A stretch of 64,000 nucleotides of DNA from Tetragonia tetragonoides (GCA_038025085.1 CM076152.1:38939501-39003500), one strand, 5' to 3'; positions 1 to 13,159 are shown, numbered from the stretch's first letter. Program-made: numbers and translations. The notes: generated by a model from the letters alone, not told the origin.

Positions 1-562
1 TCGATTTCTATGCAAAATAAAATTATTACATCCCCACAAATCCACGATGTTCAATTGTAGATAAATATCATGCTTGGAATTCTTTTTAATAAATAAACCT
101 AATAAACCTTGCAATTATTTTTTACTTTTATTTTTTGATGAAACATTTGGTATATCTAAATAGAAGCTTTCACTTTGCACCAAAAAAAATACTCACTATT
201 TTCTTTGTTGCTAATCAGAAGCTTTGGCTACTTAGCAAGCCAAAAAAAATACTAATAAAAGGATTTGACCTCTAACTAATACATGAAAAATCCAAACCCC
301 AACCCATCCTTTCTAAAAGAGAAAATTAAAATCCACCTCACCTCACCTCACCTTCAAACAAAGACCATTTCAGAATTCTTCCAACTCACTCCCATAGTCC
401 CATGTCCCAAGTCTCACCAAACATCCTTTAACCAACCTTTCACCTGTTCTCACCACCTTAACTCAAAACCCTCTCTTTCCCTTTCTTCACTTTCCTCAAC
501 TAAGCACAAAACTCAACAAAGAGCATATATTCTCAATTACCCATCTCTCATAACCCTCCAAA
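1..562. other. 5' flank of the RING-finger gene
   Basis: AT-rich non-coding DNA with several A-runs (181-188, 242-249), then a CT-rich stretch from about 320 to 560 typical of a plant 5' leader. An upstream ATG at 283 opens a 107-codon frame that runs past the main start at 563 in another frame. Its product is low-complexity and is not called a gene. No clear TATA box was recognised. Confidence 0.6.
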
Positions 563-3500
563 ATGGAGGATTCTACCCTTCAAAGACCCACCAGCTGCAT
601 AAGTGACTATCTTAGGACATCTCTTTCTTTTCCCCTTTCATTTAGCCCTTGTCTTGATAGGAACTACTCTGAGCTACATCAGGGAGATGATTCTGATGAT
701 GGGTCTACCCCAGTTCAAGGTTATTCAAAGTCCTTTGTGGTTCTTGATGTGATTTGGAACCTGGGTTTTGTTTTAGTGTCTGCTTTTGTATTGTTGTGTA
801 CTGTAAAAGAGAAACCCTCTAGCCCTTTGAGGGTTTGGATTTGTGGGTATGCTTTGCAGTGTCTTTTGCACGTGGGTTTTGTTTATTATGAGTATCAAAG
901 ACGGATTAATAGCTCTTTTGGTTATGGGGGTTCAGTTTCTCAAGGGCACAGTCACAGCAGCAGGTATGTTCTTGATTGAATTGGTTTTGCAATTGTTAGT
1001 TTACTTGGAGAGTTTATTCATTTTATTGAATGTTTAAAGCAGACGTCTTTAATTGGTGAACAATAGTTGTGTGCTGAGCCAAACCCCTCTACATGAGGTT
1101 AATTAAATCAAGAGTAAAGCATACTAGTTGATATTTTCAGCTTATTGTTCAGTTTGGTCATTTGTTGTTTTCCCCCCTTTTGATTCTTTGTGTGTGGGTT
1201 GGTGGTGGTGGGGGGGGGGGGGATGAAATGGATAGGTAAGATGGGGATTTACATGTCCTACGATCATAATGAAGTGAGGCCTGTCATTGCTGGCTTGTGC
1301 CGTGTAATCAGAGAACGTAAAAATGGTTGCTTTATTTGCCGCGCTTGAGTTGGCGTGCCTGTGGTTGGTCCCCAATAGGGGTTTGGCTTTTTTGTATGAA
1401 TGGGTTGATGGTTTTTGATTTGAACAGGCATGATTGCTGTTCCAACCATGAGTGTGATTTTATGATTATCATTGGGGTGGGGTGGGGGAAGGGGGTTGAT
1501 GCTCATTTATCCAAGTCCTTTGTGGAGGTGCGCTTGATTCATTGAACTTGACAATTATGCGTATGTTGCCAAATCAATGTTCAAGTAGTTGTGTACTCAT
1601 TGTTACTCATTCGAGTAGTAAATACTCTTAAGTCTTAATTGGTTGTTGGTTCAACCATTTAGATAAGCTACTTAGCAAAATGAAGTGTTGTGTAGTTTAT
1701 TTTTGATCTAGGTTTTCTGATAGCTTAAGCCTTAATTATCGAGTATTTATGAGCATGATTTTCATAGGATGGCAAGGAAGCACTCTTGCTTGGTTGTTGG
1801 TTCAACATTTCAGATAAGCCACTTCGCTGAATGAATTGTTTCTGTAGCTTATATCTGATCTAGGAATTGCCTTAATCATTGAAGAATTTATGAGCGTGAA
1901 TTTCATAGGAATTACTCTTGCTAGGTTGTTGGTTCAACATTATAGATAAGCAACTTAGCGGAATGAATTGTTTCTGTAGTTTATTTCTGATCTAGGCATT
2001 CCTTATAGCTTAATGTTGAGAATTTATGAGCGTGGTTTTCACAGTGGAGCGGAGATGTCGTCTCCCACCCCCTCAATTTCTCTTTAGTTAGTATGCTCAT
2101 TCTACTTTCCTTTGTCCTCTTGATTCCCCCCATTTCTTTATCTTTTGAGAAAGGGAAGGTGGGTAATAATAGTTGTGCTGTGTGCATCAGTACTGAAAAC
2201 CCTAAGGTCGCACAACAGAGGTGAAAAACCTGACAAGAATCGAACATGCAACACGGCACCTATCCAGGTGTCCGTGCTTCTTAGGAAGACGCCAGTATTC
2301 CGAATATTTCTCTAGTACCACTCTTTCTTTGCCCATATTTGACATATTGTTCGAATTGATTAGTCAAAGTGATTGCATTTAGCATCGAACGCAGACAAGA
2401 CTTGCTCAGTCTCTTGTAGACTGCTTCTGCATTATCTATCCACCTTGTTATCCGTTAAGAGTTATGTAACATTGTCGGGGTAAAACCTGGAACTGGAAGA
2501 TTCACAGCAAAAATTTTGACTGAATGCTTTCCTCACTAGATCTGGGTTTGCCTGTGAAAGCAAAGCTATAATCATTATTCTGTTTCCGCTAATGTCATTT
2601 GACTCCAAGACTATCATAGATATCTTGAGATCTCTCAGAGCTTTCTGTTTGGTGCACATATATCTATGTCTACATTTTCTGTTTAGCAAAATAACATTTT
2701 ATAAAGATGGCAACTTGTTGCCAAATAAACTGGCGTCTCGATTACAGCACAAGGCTCTTGAAAGCACATTTTCTCTGTTTAGTTATAATATATTAACCTT
2801 CTTTATAGCTACTTTGTAACATCTACTGATGTAAGTATCTGGTAATAATACTTCTGTCGTTCTGCGCATTCTTCATTGCCTTTTTCTATATTTAGGTGCA
2901 TTGAAGGTATTGGCATCTGCATTTACCCCTGTTACCTTTTGGATTTCAGCATTATCAAGAGATTGGAATCAGCAAACACCATAGCATCTTCATTTTGGTG
3001 GGTTTTCGGATTTTACTGGATTGTGACTGGTGGCCAATCCCTTTTGCAGGATTCACCACGCCTTTATTGGTAAGCATTCTTATATGGGCTTTCTTTTGGA
3101 TCAACTGTCTGCCTTCTACTTATGGTTCAAGAAAGTATGAAACTACTGATGTTCTTAAGCATCGCCAAGCTACTGGAATTAGAAAAGTTTGTATCATTGT
3201 ATACATGTGAAGTGGCAAATTCAGATAGAATCTTCATTAACTGGTTGCCCAAGTTTAACGAAGGTGCGACCTGTGGGTGATGTTTTCCAGGCTTCAGTCC
3301 AACATCTGCAGGGGCGGGGAAGTATTGGTTATAAGATTGTGAAAAGCAACCAGAGGCATGGGGTAAGGTGTAGTAATGACTAGGGACTCTGAGCAAGTAC
3401 TTATTCTTTTGCAGACCATGCTAGAAGGCTCCTAATCTACCTTGAAATCCAAGGCTAGGTCGCTGGTTCAGCCTATCATCTTCCTAGGCACTATTCAATC

Positions 3501-6500
3501 TCTATCCCCTGGGTCCTAGTTGGAGACTGATTTTACCCCCTGCATTTCGCACGTCACGTAGCTTCTAACTAGCACTGGGCTGGGTTTTGGCCTACCTAGG
3601 GGGACCCGTGACCAGAGGAAAAATTAACTTATTTTCTACCATGCTCTGCTCATAAAGGTTAACCTACTACTGTGTAGTGTTGCACAGCCTTTCTGGCAAC
3701 ATTTCTCATGTCATTGGTTTTCTACATATCTTTTATTCCCTCCTCCACGTGTTCCATCAGATTGAACTAGTAATGTCATCCCCCTTGGTTCTATTATTGG
3801 ATTAAAAGCTTCATGACATATTCACCAACTCAGAGTCGAGGGAGCAGCAGAGAATTGTATGTTAATTATTGCAATACTGTGAGAGGAGTTGTAAAAGGGG
3901 TTTTGAGGTAAGAATGAAAGTCCACATGAGAAAATGTTAGCATCCTGTAGGTGACAAATGCATAAGTGCTAGGGTGTCAAGCTGAGGGTTCATCAGAATC
4001 AGGACATGGGTGGAGAAATGTGGTGCAATGCATGGAAGCTCAAAGAGAGGAGTGGGCCATTTATTAACCATTAACACGATGGCTTTTATCTAGCCAGAAA
4101 TCCCTGAATTTTCGCTGCTAGGATGAAGAACATGGGTATGGGTGTCTCGATTCATTATAACTCATGAGCAGCAGAAGTTGTAAAACACATTGTACCCAGA
4201 AAATAGGGCTTACCACAAACCTTGCCTAATGGATTTCGCAGAGAATAGTCGTGGTTCATTTGAGTGCTTGGATTGTAACTATTCTGAATCACCACAACTT
4301 TGTCTCGCCTGATGGAGTTTTGCAGAGAATAGTTATGGTTCATTTGAGTGCTTGGCTTGTAACATTTCTGAATCCACTGGACTTTAGTCGATGGGAGAGC
4401 TCTGTAGGCTTAGTTCAGTACTTTGATGCCATGATATCTATTTTGCAATTCTTGAAAGGTTGGAGCTTGAATTGTCCATGATGTTCGTGGTGCTTTAAAA
4501 GATGTGGAAATTTTCTCAAAATATTCCGTGCTCTTGGGACTAACAAGCAGGGTACTTGAGATGGCCTTGGAAATGGGCGGGAGAGAGTGTTTAGGGACGA
4601 GTGGGCTTTTAGAAATGTTTCTGGGAAATGGGCCGGAGCACTATATTCCTTTGAGCATAATGTATTCCTCTTTCATTTTATCTTTCTCTTTTCAGGTTAC
4701 TACTTACTAGTATTGCCTATGAGATGCTGATTAAACTAGGTTGAGTATTAGCATCCAAGCAACATTCAGCATTCCCCCCCCACCCCCCACCCCCAACCCC
4801 CAAAACAAAAAGAAAGGAAGGGATAACAGAGAGATATTAAAGGTGCATTTATGTCTGGAGGCACTATTGGTCTATGGAGCTTGGAGGAGACAATAGACTA
4901 ACTCTCTGAGTTGTTCTTACTGTGATACTTGCCAAAATTATATATTTAACCTGTTCATTATATTTGTTAATATTTTGGATTATAACAGACTAGATGATGG
5001 TCTCTAGACTTGGTTTTCTATGCTTTCAAGTAGTAGGAAATCAATGCGTGTCCTGTAGGGTAACAAAAACACCCTTTGTACAATCACATGGGTGTACGTT
5101 TTATACATCTACTTGCCCCAAGTCACTACTATAGCCTTGTGAGAAGCACTGAGGAAATGGTTGGGTATGGTGACTGTGATAAACAGTTTGCAGGGTGAGT
5201 AGGTGGGAATAGAAAAGAACATTCCAAAGGCTTTTGTTCACCAGAAGGCGCACACACTATCAACCTCACCTCCTTGAATTGCTGAACTCAGCATGGTTGC
5301 TGTTACCCCAGGAATTTGTTGCTGGTGGCAGTCTCCATTTGTTGTCACCTCCAGCACCAAGGAAATTGCATCGGTGATCAGATCTATTTGACGGGCCACA
5401 ATGCCCCTTTTAGAGGTTTATCTAATCAATTTGAGGACATTGACAACCTATAACACATCACAGCACAGTTTTGGTGGTGACAGTGGGGGAGTCAGTGAGT
5501 TTCTATTCAAGCGATCCTTATTGGATGGTAGGAAGCGGAGGCCGGAGGGAGAAGGTTGAGTGATGAGGGAAGAGAGAAAAAGGAGGAGTTGGGGATTGTG
5601 AATGACTTGGAGTTGGATGTAGTCCAAGAGCATGGCTGGAGTTGGCAGTGGAGGTGAAAATCGGCCAGGGTGGCCACTGGCCAGTGTAGGTGGCCGTTAG
5701 GGAAAGAGTGTTTATTGAAGTTGGAAATTTGTTCCCTTAAATCTTAAACAAGGTTTTATTTATGCAGATAAAGGGTGTGACCCCCTTTTTCTTCCTTTAC
5801 CTTTATCCCCTTTTGATTGATAACTATGTGTTTCCAAGATAGACTTTAAACTTTAAAGAAAAAGGCACCTAAGCAAGACCTCTCTATACTCCCTTCACAT
5901 TTGTTTATTTTGCCTCACTTTGTCTTGGTCTTTCTTTTAAAAAATCCGTTGGCCTCTTCTACAGTTCTACCTGGCAAGCTCCTCCTTGTGAACCAAGTCA
6001 TCATTTGCTACGGTTGTCAATAAACTACTTAACACACAATAGAGGAAAGAGGCGCAAAAGGATAGTGTGTGTCTGCTCGTGCTCTCATAGATAGATAGCC
6101 AGCTGAAAAGTATCATAGAGAGGGGCAAAGGGCAACAGCTCTAGTAAGCCCTATGCCCCCTAAGCGAGTTAAAGCTTTTAGGTAAAGGAAGGTTCTTTAG
6201 TATGCTGGTGTTTATGTGCAGATTGTAATTCCTTACCTCTTGTTGTGCATATTAATTCTCTAAAAATCATCTTGAATTGAGTTTCTGATTTCTTGCAGTA
6301 ATGTGCTGGTTACAGATAAAGCACTATTAAAAGTTTCAGATGACAGCCTTGATTATCATACCTTGTAAAGTTTTTACTGACATCATAACTATTAATTCAT
6401 CAGTACTTGCATCTTTTGTGATTCCTGCAGTCAAGGAACATGACAGTGTATCTCTTTGTTTCATTTGCAGGTTAGCAGTTGTCTTCCTGGCACTCGATGT

Positions 6501-7682
6501 ATTCTTCATGATATTCTGCATAGGAATGGCTTGTATCATTTGCCTAGCTCTCTTTTGTTGTATCCCCATTGTAGCAATTGCTTATGCCATGACAATCAGA
6601 GAAGGAGCTTCTGAAGATGAGATCAAACTTCTTCCCAAATACAGGTTTCATCAGTCTTATGCACCAAGGATGTCTGCCTCTATGGAATATGAGAGCATGG
6701 AATCCTCTGACGAACTAGTCTTTCAATTCCAAGATTCTGTAAGTAACTGCTTCCTTAGTTCCTTACCTTACTGTTGGTTTTGATGATATAATACTATTCA
6801 AAGAAAAGTATTTTCCTCTTTCAGCTGTTTTTGCTTTCACAAATGACTCAATTAAGTCCACCAACAGCTAGCACTCAACTGAAGTTGAGAATATCCAAGT
6901 CAATATAAAACACTTGTCACAGTTTGATTGGTCAGAAGGATGGAAAAACTTGTCCAAATATGAGTTGCTCTTTAGGCATTCAGAAGATGCTCAAAAACTT
7001 AGTTTTGTTGTCCACTATTTCCAGTGGAGCCAAAAGCTTCTTTACTTTCTGGCTTCGGAATGCAATGGACTAAAGCAAAATGGCTCATAAAACTGTCGGC
7101 ACTTCTTATTCATTGTGAAGTTGCCGATGGTCGTCGCACTTCGGATCTCGGGTCAAACGGAAACAGCCTCTCTGTGAGACTCTCACAGGGGTAAGGCTGC
7201 GTACAACCGACCCCCCCTTACCCTGCCTAGGCGGGAGCCTCTTTGGAGGCACTGGGGTAATGTTGATGTAATGTTGATGTATGCTAATTATCAAGTCTTG
7301 TTGACCAGTCACCTTATCACTCAAGACTCATCCATGATCACCTTTGAAAAGGTCTTGTATCATTTATGCCTTCCAAAACATCAGTTCCTTCAGTTAAAAA
7401 TGGCCATGAGAAGAGAGGAATTTTTTGATGCACTATACATTTGCTGTTGACCACATTTTTCTCTGTAAAAGCATGATTTCCTTCATATCTGACCTGTTTG
7501 TATTTTATACCTGGCAGGAATGTTGTATTTGCTTAACTCAGTATGTAGAAGGAGCTGAATTATGCTCCCTTCCCTGCAATCACCATTTCCATTATGGATG
7601 TATCCGCAGATGGCTGCGGATAAACGCAACCTGCCCGCTTTGTAAATTTAACATCAAGGCCAAGGGCGACACTTTGGTGTGA
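563..7682 (+). CDS. Membrane-anchored RING-H2 E3 ubiquitin ligase
   Basis: Four exons are read: 563-963, 2950-3069, 6471-6738 and 7518-7682. All introns are GT/AG and phases join cleanly, giving 317 aa. The protein has a polar N-terminus (about 1-56) and hydrophobic segments near 57-80, 88-111, 147-165 and 175-214. A C-terminal RING-H2 follows, with zinc ligands C265, C268, C283, H285, H288, C291, C302 and C305 (C-x2-C-x14-C-x-H-x2-H-x2-C-x10-C-x2-C). Architecture and middle-region motifs (LESANT, GGQSL, DSP-LYW) match the plant family of Arabidopsis At1g12760/At4g11680-type RING proteins. Family knowledge supports E2-dependent ubiquitin transfer at a membrane; the substrate is unknown. The first two introns are long and repeat-rich. 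The exon 3-4 junction (FQDS/ECCIC) is in frame, but a small extra exon there cannot be excluded. Confidence 0.85.
1615..2045. repeat. Three imperfect tandem repeats in intron 1 of the RING gene
   Basis: A block starting with TTGTTGGTTCAAC and continuing through 'agataagc-acttagc', 'tttctgatctagg' and 'atttatgagcgtg' occurs three times, at about 1640, 1790 and 1925. The unit is about 135-150 bp. Copies 2 and 3 are the closest. Confidence 0.75.
4230..4378. repeat. Two-copy tandem repeat in intron 2 of the RING gene
   Basis: The segment containing GCAGAGAATAGT, then TGGTTCATTTGAGTGCTTGG, then a run ending in TTCTGAATC, occurs twice about 85 bp apart. Confidence 0.7.
7118..7281 (+). mobile_element. 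Au-like SINE, 5'-truncated, in intron 3 of the RING gene
   Basis: It contains GGAAACAGCCTCTCT, then GGTAAGGCTGCGTACAA, a C-rich stretch and GGGAGCCTCTTTGGAGGC. The end is a TGTTGATG repeat in place of poly(A). This order and the TGTTG-type tail are typical of plant Au SINEs. No clear tRNA head and no clean target-site duplication were found. Partial relatives lie at 42506-42615 (opposite strand), 61556-61676 and 22862-22896. Confidence 0.65.
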
Positions 7683-8634
7683 TGAAATTTCGCCCTTAAA
7701 AAAGCTGTAAATATCAGTTTGCTCAGCTAATTGTTTTTCCCCAGAAAGAGTTGAGGAGAGATGTTGCTAGCTGCCTCACCTATCTACTGGCTGCTGCTGA
7801 CTGATGATGTAGAAAAGAAAATTTGTAGAGAAAACAGTTCCTCTTGGTCTGTAGTTTATTAGTGTTCACTAGTGTAAATAGTCCATTTTTAGTTGAAGCT
7901 TACAGTTGAACCAGAAAGCAATCGCGGAAATGTACAAGGGCAGTATTGCAGTTCATCTCAAAATTGTACTCTGTAAAGCTTCATGGTCATTTTGTGAGGA
8001 GTTTGATGACGATTAACCCAACACATTTAACATGCAGATGTGAACATAAAATTTGGTCATATTGCATCTAAATCATTGGGCAAGCTATCTCAGAAGCTGA
8101 GAAATATCAAACTCAAACCGTTAAAACAGCATTCAGAGCCTCAGAGGTGTCCTTTGAACAATTCCGAACATAAAATGGCCAACTACAAAGACTAGATAAC
8201 TTGATCATGAATATACAACATATGGCAAAAACCACCCCTTGTTAAGCAAAGCAGCCTCATATTTCATGTCAGATAATGCAATTTGCACTTGGAAGTGAAA
8301 ACACAATCGAGTCAAAAAAAAAAAAAAAACGAAAAGGAACGATAAACCCCCTTTTGATGTGTCACAAACACAAGGTAATTAGTGAACACGCGCATTCTTC
8401 ATACATTTCATGCTTATATATGGGGATAAACAACTGCGTATCCTATCTTTCGGGTCCAATATTTGCATCTACTGAACAGTTCTAGACAAATAAACTGAGT
8501 AAAAGGATGCTTCATGAAGTAATCAAAGTTCAGACAAAAGTTGACTTGCTGCTTCAGAAAGCGAAAAAGAGGACAGATGAAACAGTAAAACGATGCCAGA
8601 ATTAGATACTTTACTATTACTTGAGCTAAACTTC
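7683..8634. other. Convergent 3' region between the RING gene and PSRP5
   Basis: This interval should hold both 3' UTRs, because the two genes converge. There is an A16 run near 8315 and no supported gene. Short open frames here are low-complexity. Confidence 0.6.
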
Positions 8635-10464
8635 TTATACATTCTTAAGCTTCTTCATCTTTGAGGGTGGCCATCGGCCCTTCTTCCTCATCTTTCGTTT
8701 GCGCATAAGCCTGTTCCTCCGAAGTCTAATCTTCTTAGCCATTTTCATCTTCATCTTCTGCTCAAGCATTAGCTGCACCTTAGACTCCAATGGAAGGTTC
8801 TGGAGTGGGGTGCTATCTACCGCATCCTCTGACTGATCGGCTCCGCCCCCTGCAGCTGGTTCCTGTGGATCAGCTGAAGCAATGGCCACTACAACACTTC
8901 TCTTCTGAGCCACTACAGGGGCATGAATCTGGAAGCTATGTCCAGATGTTTGATGGAGGGCAACGGAAACACTATGCAACCTATTAGCTGAGAACCCACG
9001 AAAAAGATGAGACAAGGTTTTCATGGCAATAAACTAATACTACATTGCACAGAAAGACGGAGTTATTGGAATTTGGAACAGCCTACATGGTCCCTAGAGC
9101 GAAAAACAAAAAAAGCGAGCCCAGATAAATCGGATCAAGGCAACATGCTATACACAGCACACCAAGATTTTGTCATCATACAATCCACAAAATTCTTTTG
9201 CAAGCAGAAACCCAGAAAGTACAAAACTCAGATCACTACAGAGATCCTACAGAAAATCAGAACAGTTATACTCTCAAACCAAGGCCAATAGACTTCAATG
9301 AAAGCCATGGGCAAGACCATATATCGTGAACAAAAACAAAGTTGGTTTGAAGTAGTCTTTCATGAGACTCCACATTCATACGTTCCATATGCAATAACCA
9401 TAACATTTGTGGTTTGTTGGTAATTGTACTTTGATATTCTATCAACCAATAAATGTGGGTCCATTAACATGGTTAAAGCCAAGCCGTTTGAAGTCCAGGC
9501 GGAACAAGGTATTCTTTCTACCACTATTAAACTAGAAGCGTTTGGTGGCTTTGGCCGAGAGAAAACATGCCTATGAAATATCTCTTACTAAGGAGCTCCC
9601 TAATCCAGCCTAGTAACCTAGAACTAAATATAGTTTTCAAAACCATAAACTAGTCTGCTGCACAAAAAGATGCAGCACACCGACCAAACAGCCTACATGA
9701 GGTAACCATACACACTTAATGAGGACAATCGGAAATAATGCACCTCACACACAAATCACAAGGCACGATCATGAACTTCCCTTTGATTTTGTTTTTTTAA
9801 TTTTCATTTTGGAAAAAGGACACGCTTTCCTACAAAGAAAGACAACTGTGAACCAAATCAAAGAAACTACAGGCAGCTACCACATTCGTTCGTTTGTCAC
9901 TCCAACTTGAAACCCCAATATGAAAATAATTGAAGACAGGAAAACGAATTGTAAAGTTGGGAAATTTGGGGCTTCCCAATTGATGTCAGTAGCATTGTAA
10001 GTATTTTCAAGCAACAAGCAACAAACAATAACAATAACCCAAACTCCCCAAGAGTAACTAGCTAGTTAATTGGACCAAAATTCACAGCAATGCTAAACTA
10101 ACAGGGTTTATTCACAAGTTATACTCGTATATCCCAATGCAATGGCTTGAAATTGGCCCAAATTGACATGAACCCACAAGCACTCCAGTGCTCGAGAAAA
10201 TGCCCCACTCAAACTTGAACACAATAGCACAATGTACAGTAAATGGGTATGCATAATTCAACCCAATTTTCAATCTAACTATGTAAAACACATGAAATAG
10301 ATAGTTCTGTTCCATGAAATCGTATATAAATTGCAGAAAATTAATACCCATAAAAAGGGGAGAGAGAAAGAGAGAGAGGGATACTCACAGAGAAAAGAAG
10401 AGACAACCATAGAAGGATGGAGAGGGGTTGGGGAGAAAGAGAGGAAAGAGGAGAGGAGAGCCAT
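8635..10464 (-). CDS. PSRP5: Chloroplast 50S ribosomal protein 5 (PSRP5/cL37)
   Basis: Two exons on the minus strand: 10464-10389, then 8987-8635. The donor is GTGAGT, the acceptor ends TTCTCAG and the phase is 1. The product is 142 aa. It has a Ser/Phe-rich plastid transit peptide beginning MALLSSFLSFSP, an acidic linker (about 70-92), and a highly basic tail with KMKMAKKIRLRRNRL and PPSKMKKLKNV. That tail is diagnostic for plastid-specific ribosomal protein 5, a large-subunit protein of chloroplast ribosomes, and the length equals that recalled for spinach PSRP5. An in-frame ATG at 9022-9024 inside the intron would give a 129-residue alternative without a recognisable transit peptide, so the spliced form is preferred. 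Confidence 0.9.
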
Positions 10465-11590
10465 CTCTCCGTTGTGGAACAAGCAGCAGAGTGAGTGAGA
10501 TAATGAGAGAGCTGGTTTTTATGGATAAGCTGATGTGAAGAGTAGAGTGAGCTTTTAAATTCAACTGGACAATAACCTCCGGTTGAGGGGCGTGTTTGTA
10601 AATAATAAGTTCTTTGATTTTTTTTATAAATTATCGACACCACCTAATCAATCTCATCTTGGGTCAGCAGATCAGCTCATCACGGATTAAACCAAGCTAG
10701 ACGGTTTAAGGCGGGCTTGGGTGCTCTATTGAGTTTTGGTGCAGTTCTTATTTACCGTGTAATAAGGGAGATTTTTAGAAAATTTGGTAGTTGGGAAGGG
10801 AGAGAAAGAGAGGAGAAGTGGGAACAACACCCCAACTCAATAGCAGAGGATTATTACTCGTTAAAGCCCCCCAATAGACTACAACCCCACTCCACCCTGA
10901 ATCGGTCGAGCTTTACCCACAAATAAAAGTTCCAAAGCTTGAACTTGAGATCTCCAAGTTGAAAAGTGACGTGATAACCAATTAACTAAATTACGAACTC
11001 ATTGCTCAATATAAACTTTATTAGTCCTATTATTTTTATTATTTTACTACGAAATAAAAATGCTCCCGAATTTGCTAATCATTAACTATCCTCATTTATT
11101 CTTTATCCTCCCGGGAAAATACAAGATTTTTTGTATAGGAAATTAAGAATTACATGATCTTATACGATTTTTTTGTGCAAGATTTGACACGATTTGAACT
11201 TATAACAAGTTATTTGCTTTATAAGAAGAAAAAAAATTAATTTCAAATCTCGAAATATACAAATCTCAAAATTTCAAGTGGGTATCCGATTGCGCTCATC
11301 TTTAATAGCTTCAACTATAAAACTCTGTCACATTGTAGGATGATCATTTTTCGGAATTAAAGTTCGTCTGCTGAAATAGAATTTAAAAAACTAGAAGAAT
11401 TCTATGATGACTTACCAACTTTTTTTTGAGGGGAATGCAAATTCAATTCGATGAAAGTCAAACGACACTTAAATAGAGCTTATCAAATAATTTAGCAAGA
11501 ATAACAAGTATTGATGCCAAAACAAACATAAATGGGTTATTTATTTATTAATTTAATTTAGGTAGTAGTTTTTACTTCTAGAAATTGGAA
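10465..11590. other. Intergenic: PSRP5 promoter side
   Basis: Starts with the purine-rich (on +) PSRP5 leader. The region from 10640 to about 10960 has tRNA-like or SINE-like flavour but no confident boundaries. The rest is AT-rich with no gene seen. Confidence 0.5.
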
Positions 11591-11619
11591 ACAACAAGAT
11601 TCTTTATTCATGCAACCAC

Positions 11620-11787
11620 CATCTTTAAAAAAAACCCGCGGCTCATGCACGCTTCATAACAAAGCTTGTCGGTGCACTGCATAGGGATTGGATACATTGC
11701 GCAAGGACCTGAGTGTGCAACAGCAGTGCCCAATATTATCAATAGTAGTGACAGAGCCAACAAGAAAGTAGAAGAGTTTTTCATCAT
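11620..11787 (-). pseudogene. Defensin-like peptide gene, frameshifted
   Basis: On the minus strand ATGATG (from 11787) opens a signal peptide MMKNSSTFLLALSLLLIIL, then a mature part with CAMYPIPMQC, TDKLC and YEAC. This is closely parallel to the intact gene at 13580. In an 8-T run (11627-11634 on +, as A's) the frame shifts and stops after RGFFLKMVVA. The expected ending, DGGCMNKESCC, continues in another frame and then runs into different residues (FQFLEV) where relatives stop. One extra T, or two fewer, would restore frame. This is either a true pseudogene or a homopolymer base-call error; the altered last cysteine (CCF instead of CCC) favours decay. Confidence 0.75.
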
Positions 11788-11855
11788 GTTGGTACGTAGG
11801 TTGTTAATGTGATGTGAAAATCAAAGAAATTTGGATATTTCAGATTTTAGAAGTA

Positions 11856-12720
11856 TGATTATAGATCCTACATCAGGAGATTGCTATATATAGGCCAAAG
11901 CAACACTATTAATTCTGGCTTAATAAGTTTGATTAAATAATCAATAATGTTTGTGTATTTTGCATTTTTGCTTGGGTGGATTTTTTAGTAAAAAATAAGA
12001 TATTTTAGGAAACAAATTAGGTATTATAGGAAATAAATTGGGAATTTTAGGAAACAGGTTTGATGTTTTAGTAAACAAATTTGATGTTTTAATAAACTAA
12101 AGTGATTATTGAGTTAACAAAAATTATTATTTTTTGGTAAACAAATTGATGTTTGCACGTAATTTTCATAATATTAGCTGGTAATATTGAATGTGGATGA
12201 ATATTCCCCGCTTACACCCTCTTAAATTGTTCCCGCTTTTTTTCTTCCTAATTTTATGCATTAAAGATACCAAATAAAAAGAAAATTATGTGGGAGTAGT
12301 ATATTTCGGAGTGTGAATAACCAATATATATAAGATTTGTTGTATAAGAAATTATATTAGTATGATTATTATATACCCTTCATCAGATTGCTATATGTAG
12401 GCCAAAGTACAACCATTAGGGCTTAACATGTTTGATTTAATTATCAATAATGTTAGAAGTCTATTCATTTTAGACAATAATGCATCTAGTCCATTTTGCA
12501 TTTTTGTGTGGGTAAATTTTTTTAGTAAATTCGATATTTCAGTAAACAAATTCGATATCATAGTAAACAAATTTGATTTTTTAGTAAACAAAAGTGATTT
12601 TTGAGTTAACGAAATTATTATGTGTAGTAAGCAGATGATTAGTGTGTAATTTTTATAGTCGATCTTCCAACCAGCTTATAATAATATTAGTTGATAATAT
12701 TGTGAAGTGAACGACTATTC
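11856..12720. repeat. Tandem duplication of the defensin-like promoter region
   Basis: Segments 11856-12160 and 12340-12640 align. Each has a TATA core, GTTTGATT(A)AATAATCAATAATGTT, TTTTGCATTTTTG, a series of GTAAACAAATTTGAT repeats and GAGTTAACAAAATTATTA. The second copy has the TATA-like core (12391-12407, minus) but no coding sequence below it. Confidence 0.75.
11883..11900 (-). promoter_or_regulatory. TATA region of the frameshifted defensin-like gene
   Basis: The minus strand reads CTTTGGCCTATATATAGC about 95 bp upstream of the ATG. The same CTTTGGCCTATATA core precedes the intact gene at 13580. Confidence 0.6.
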
Positions 12721-13159
12721 TCACACCCTCTTAAACTATTCCTACATCTTTTTTCCAAATTTAATAAATAGCTACTATCAATACAAATAAGGAATCAATG
12801 ATGTAGGAATGATATTTTCGGGAATGAGAATAAAAGATATTTTTAAAGTGTAAACGGGTAGGAGTGACTTTCATTCAAATGGATTTGTTAGCTGTATAGG
12901 AACTTAAAAATTATTACATTATCCAATACAATTCTTTTTGGTGTTAGAATACGATTTGAATTTAATTATTCTAACAGATTTGTTGTATAGGCAATTAAGG
13001 GCCTTTATGAATTGAAATAAGTTACTCATGAACTAAAATGATCATATACATCATGTAATTGCTGATTTCTTATACAATGAATCTTTTATTATGGGAAGTT
13101 TATATATTTTTTTAATTACCATATTAATTTGCAACTAATAATGTAGTATGGAGTACTAA

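Noticed and set aside
2210..2290. SINE-like or tRNA-like sequence on the minus strand (GTTCGATTCTTG)
   Set aside because: Only a box B-like word; no box A, tail or target repeats.
9007..9291. 94-residue open frame on plus strand
   Set aside because: It lies in the PSRP5 intron antisense to the gene, with no recognisable features.
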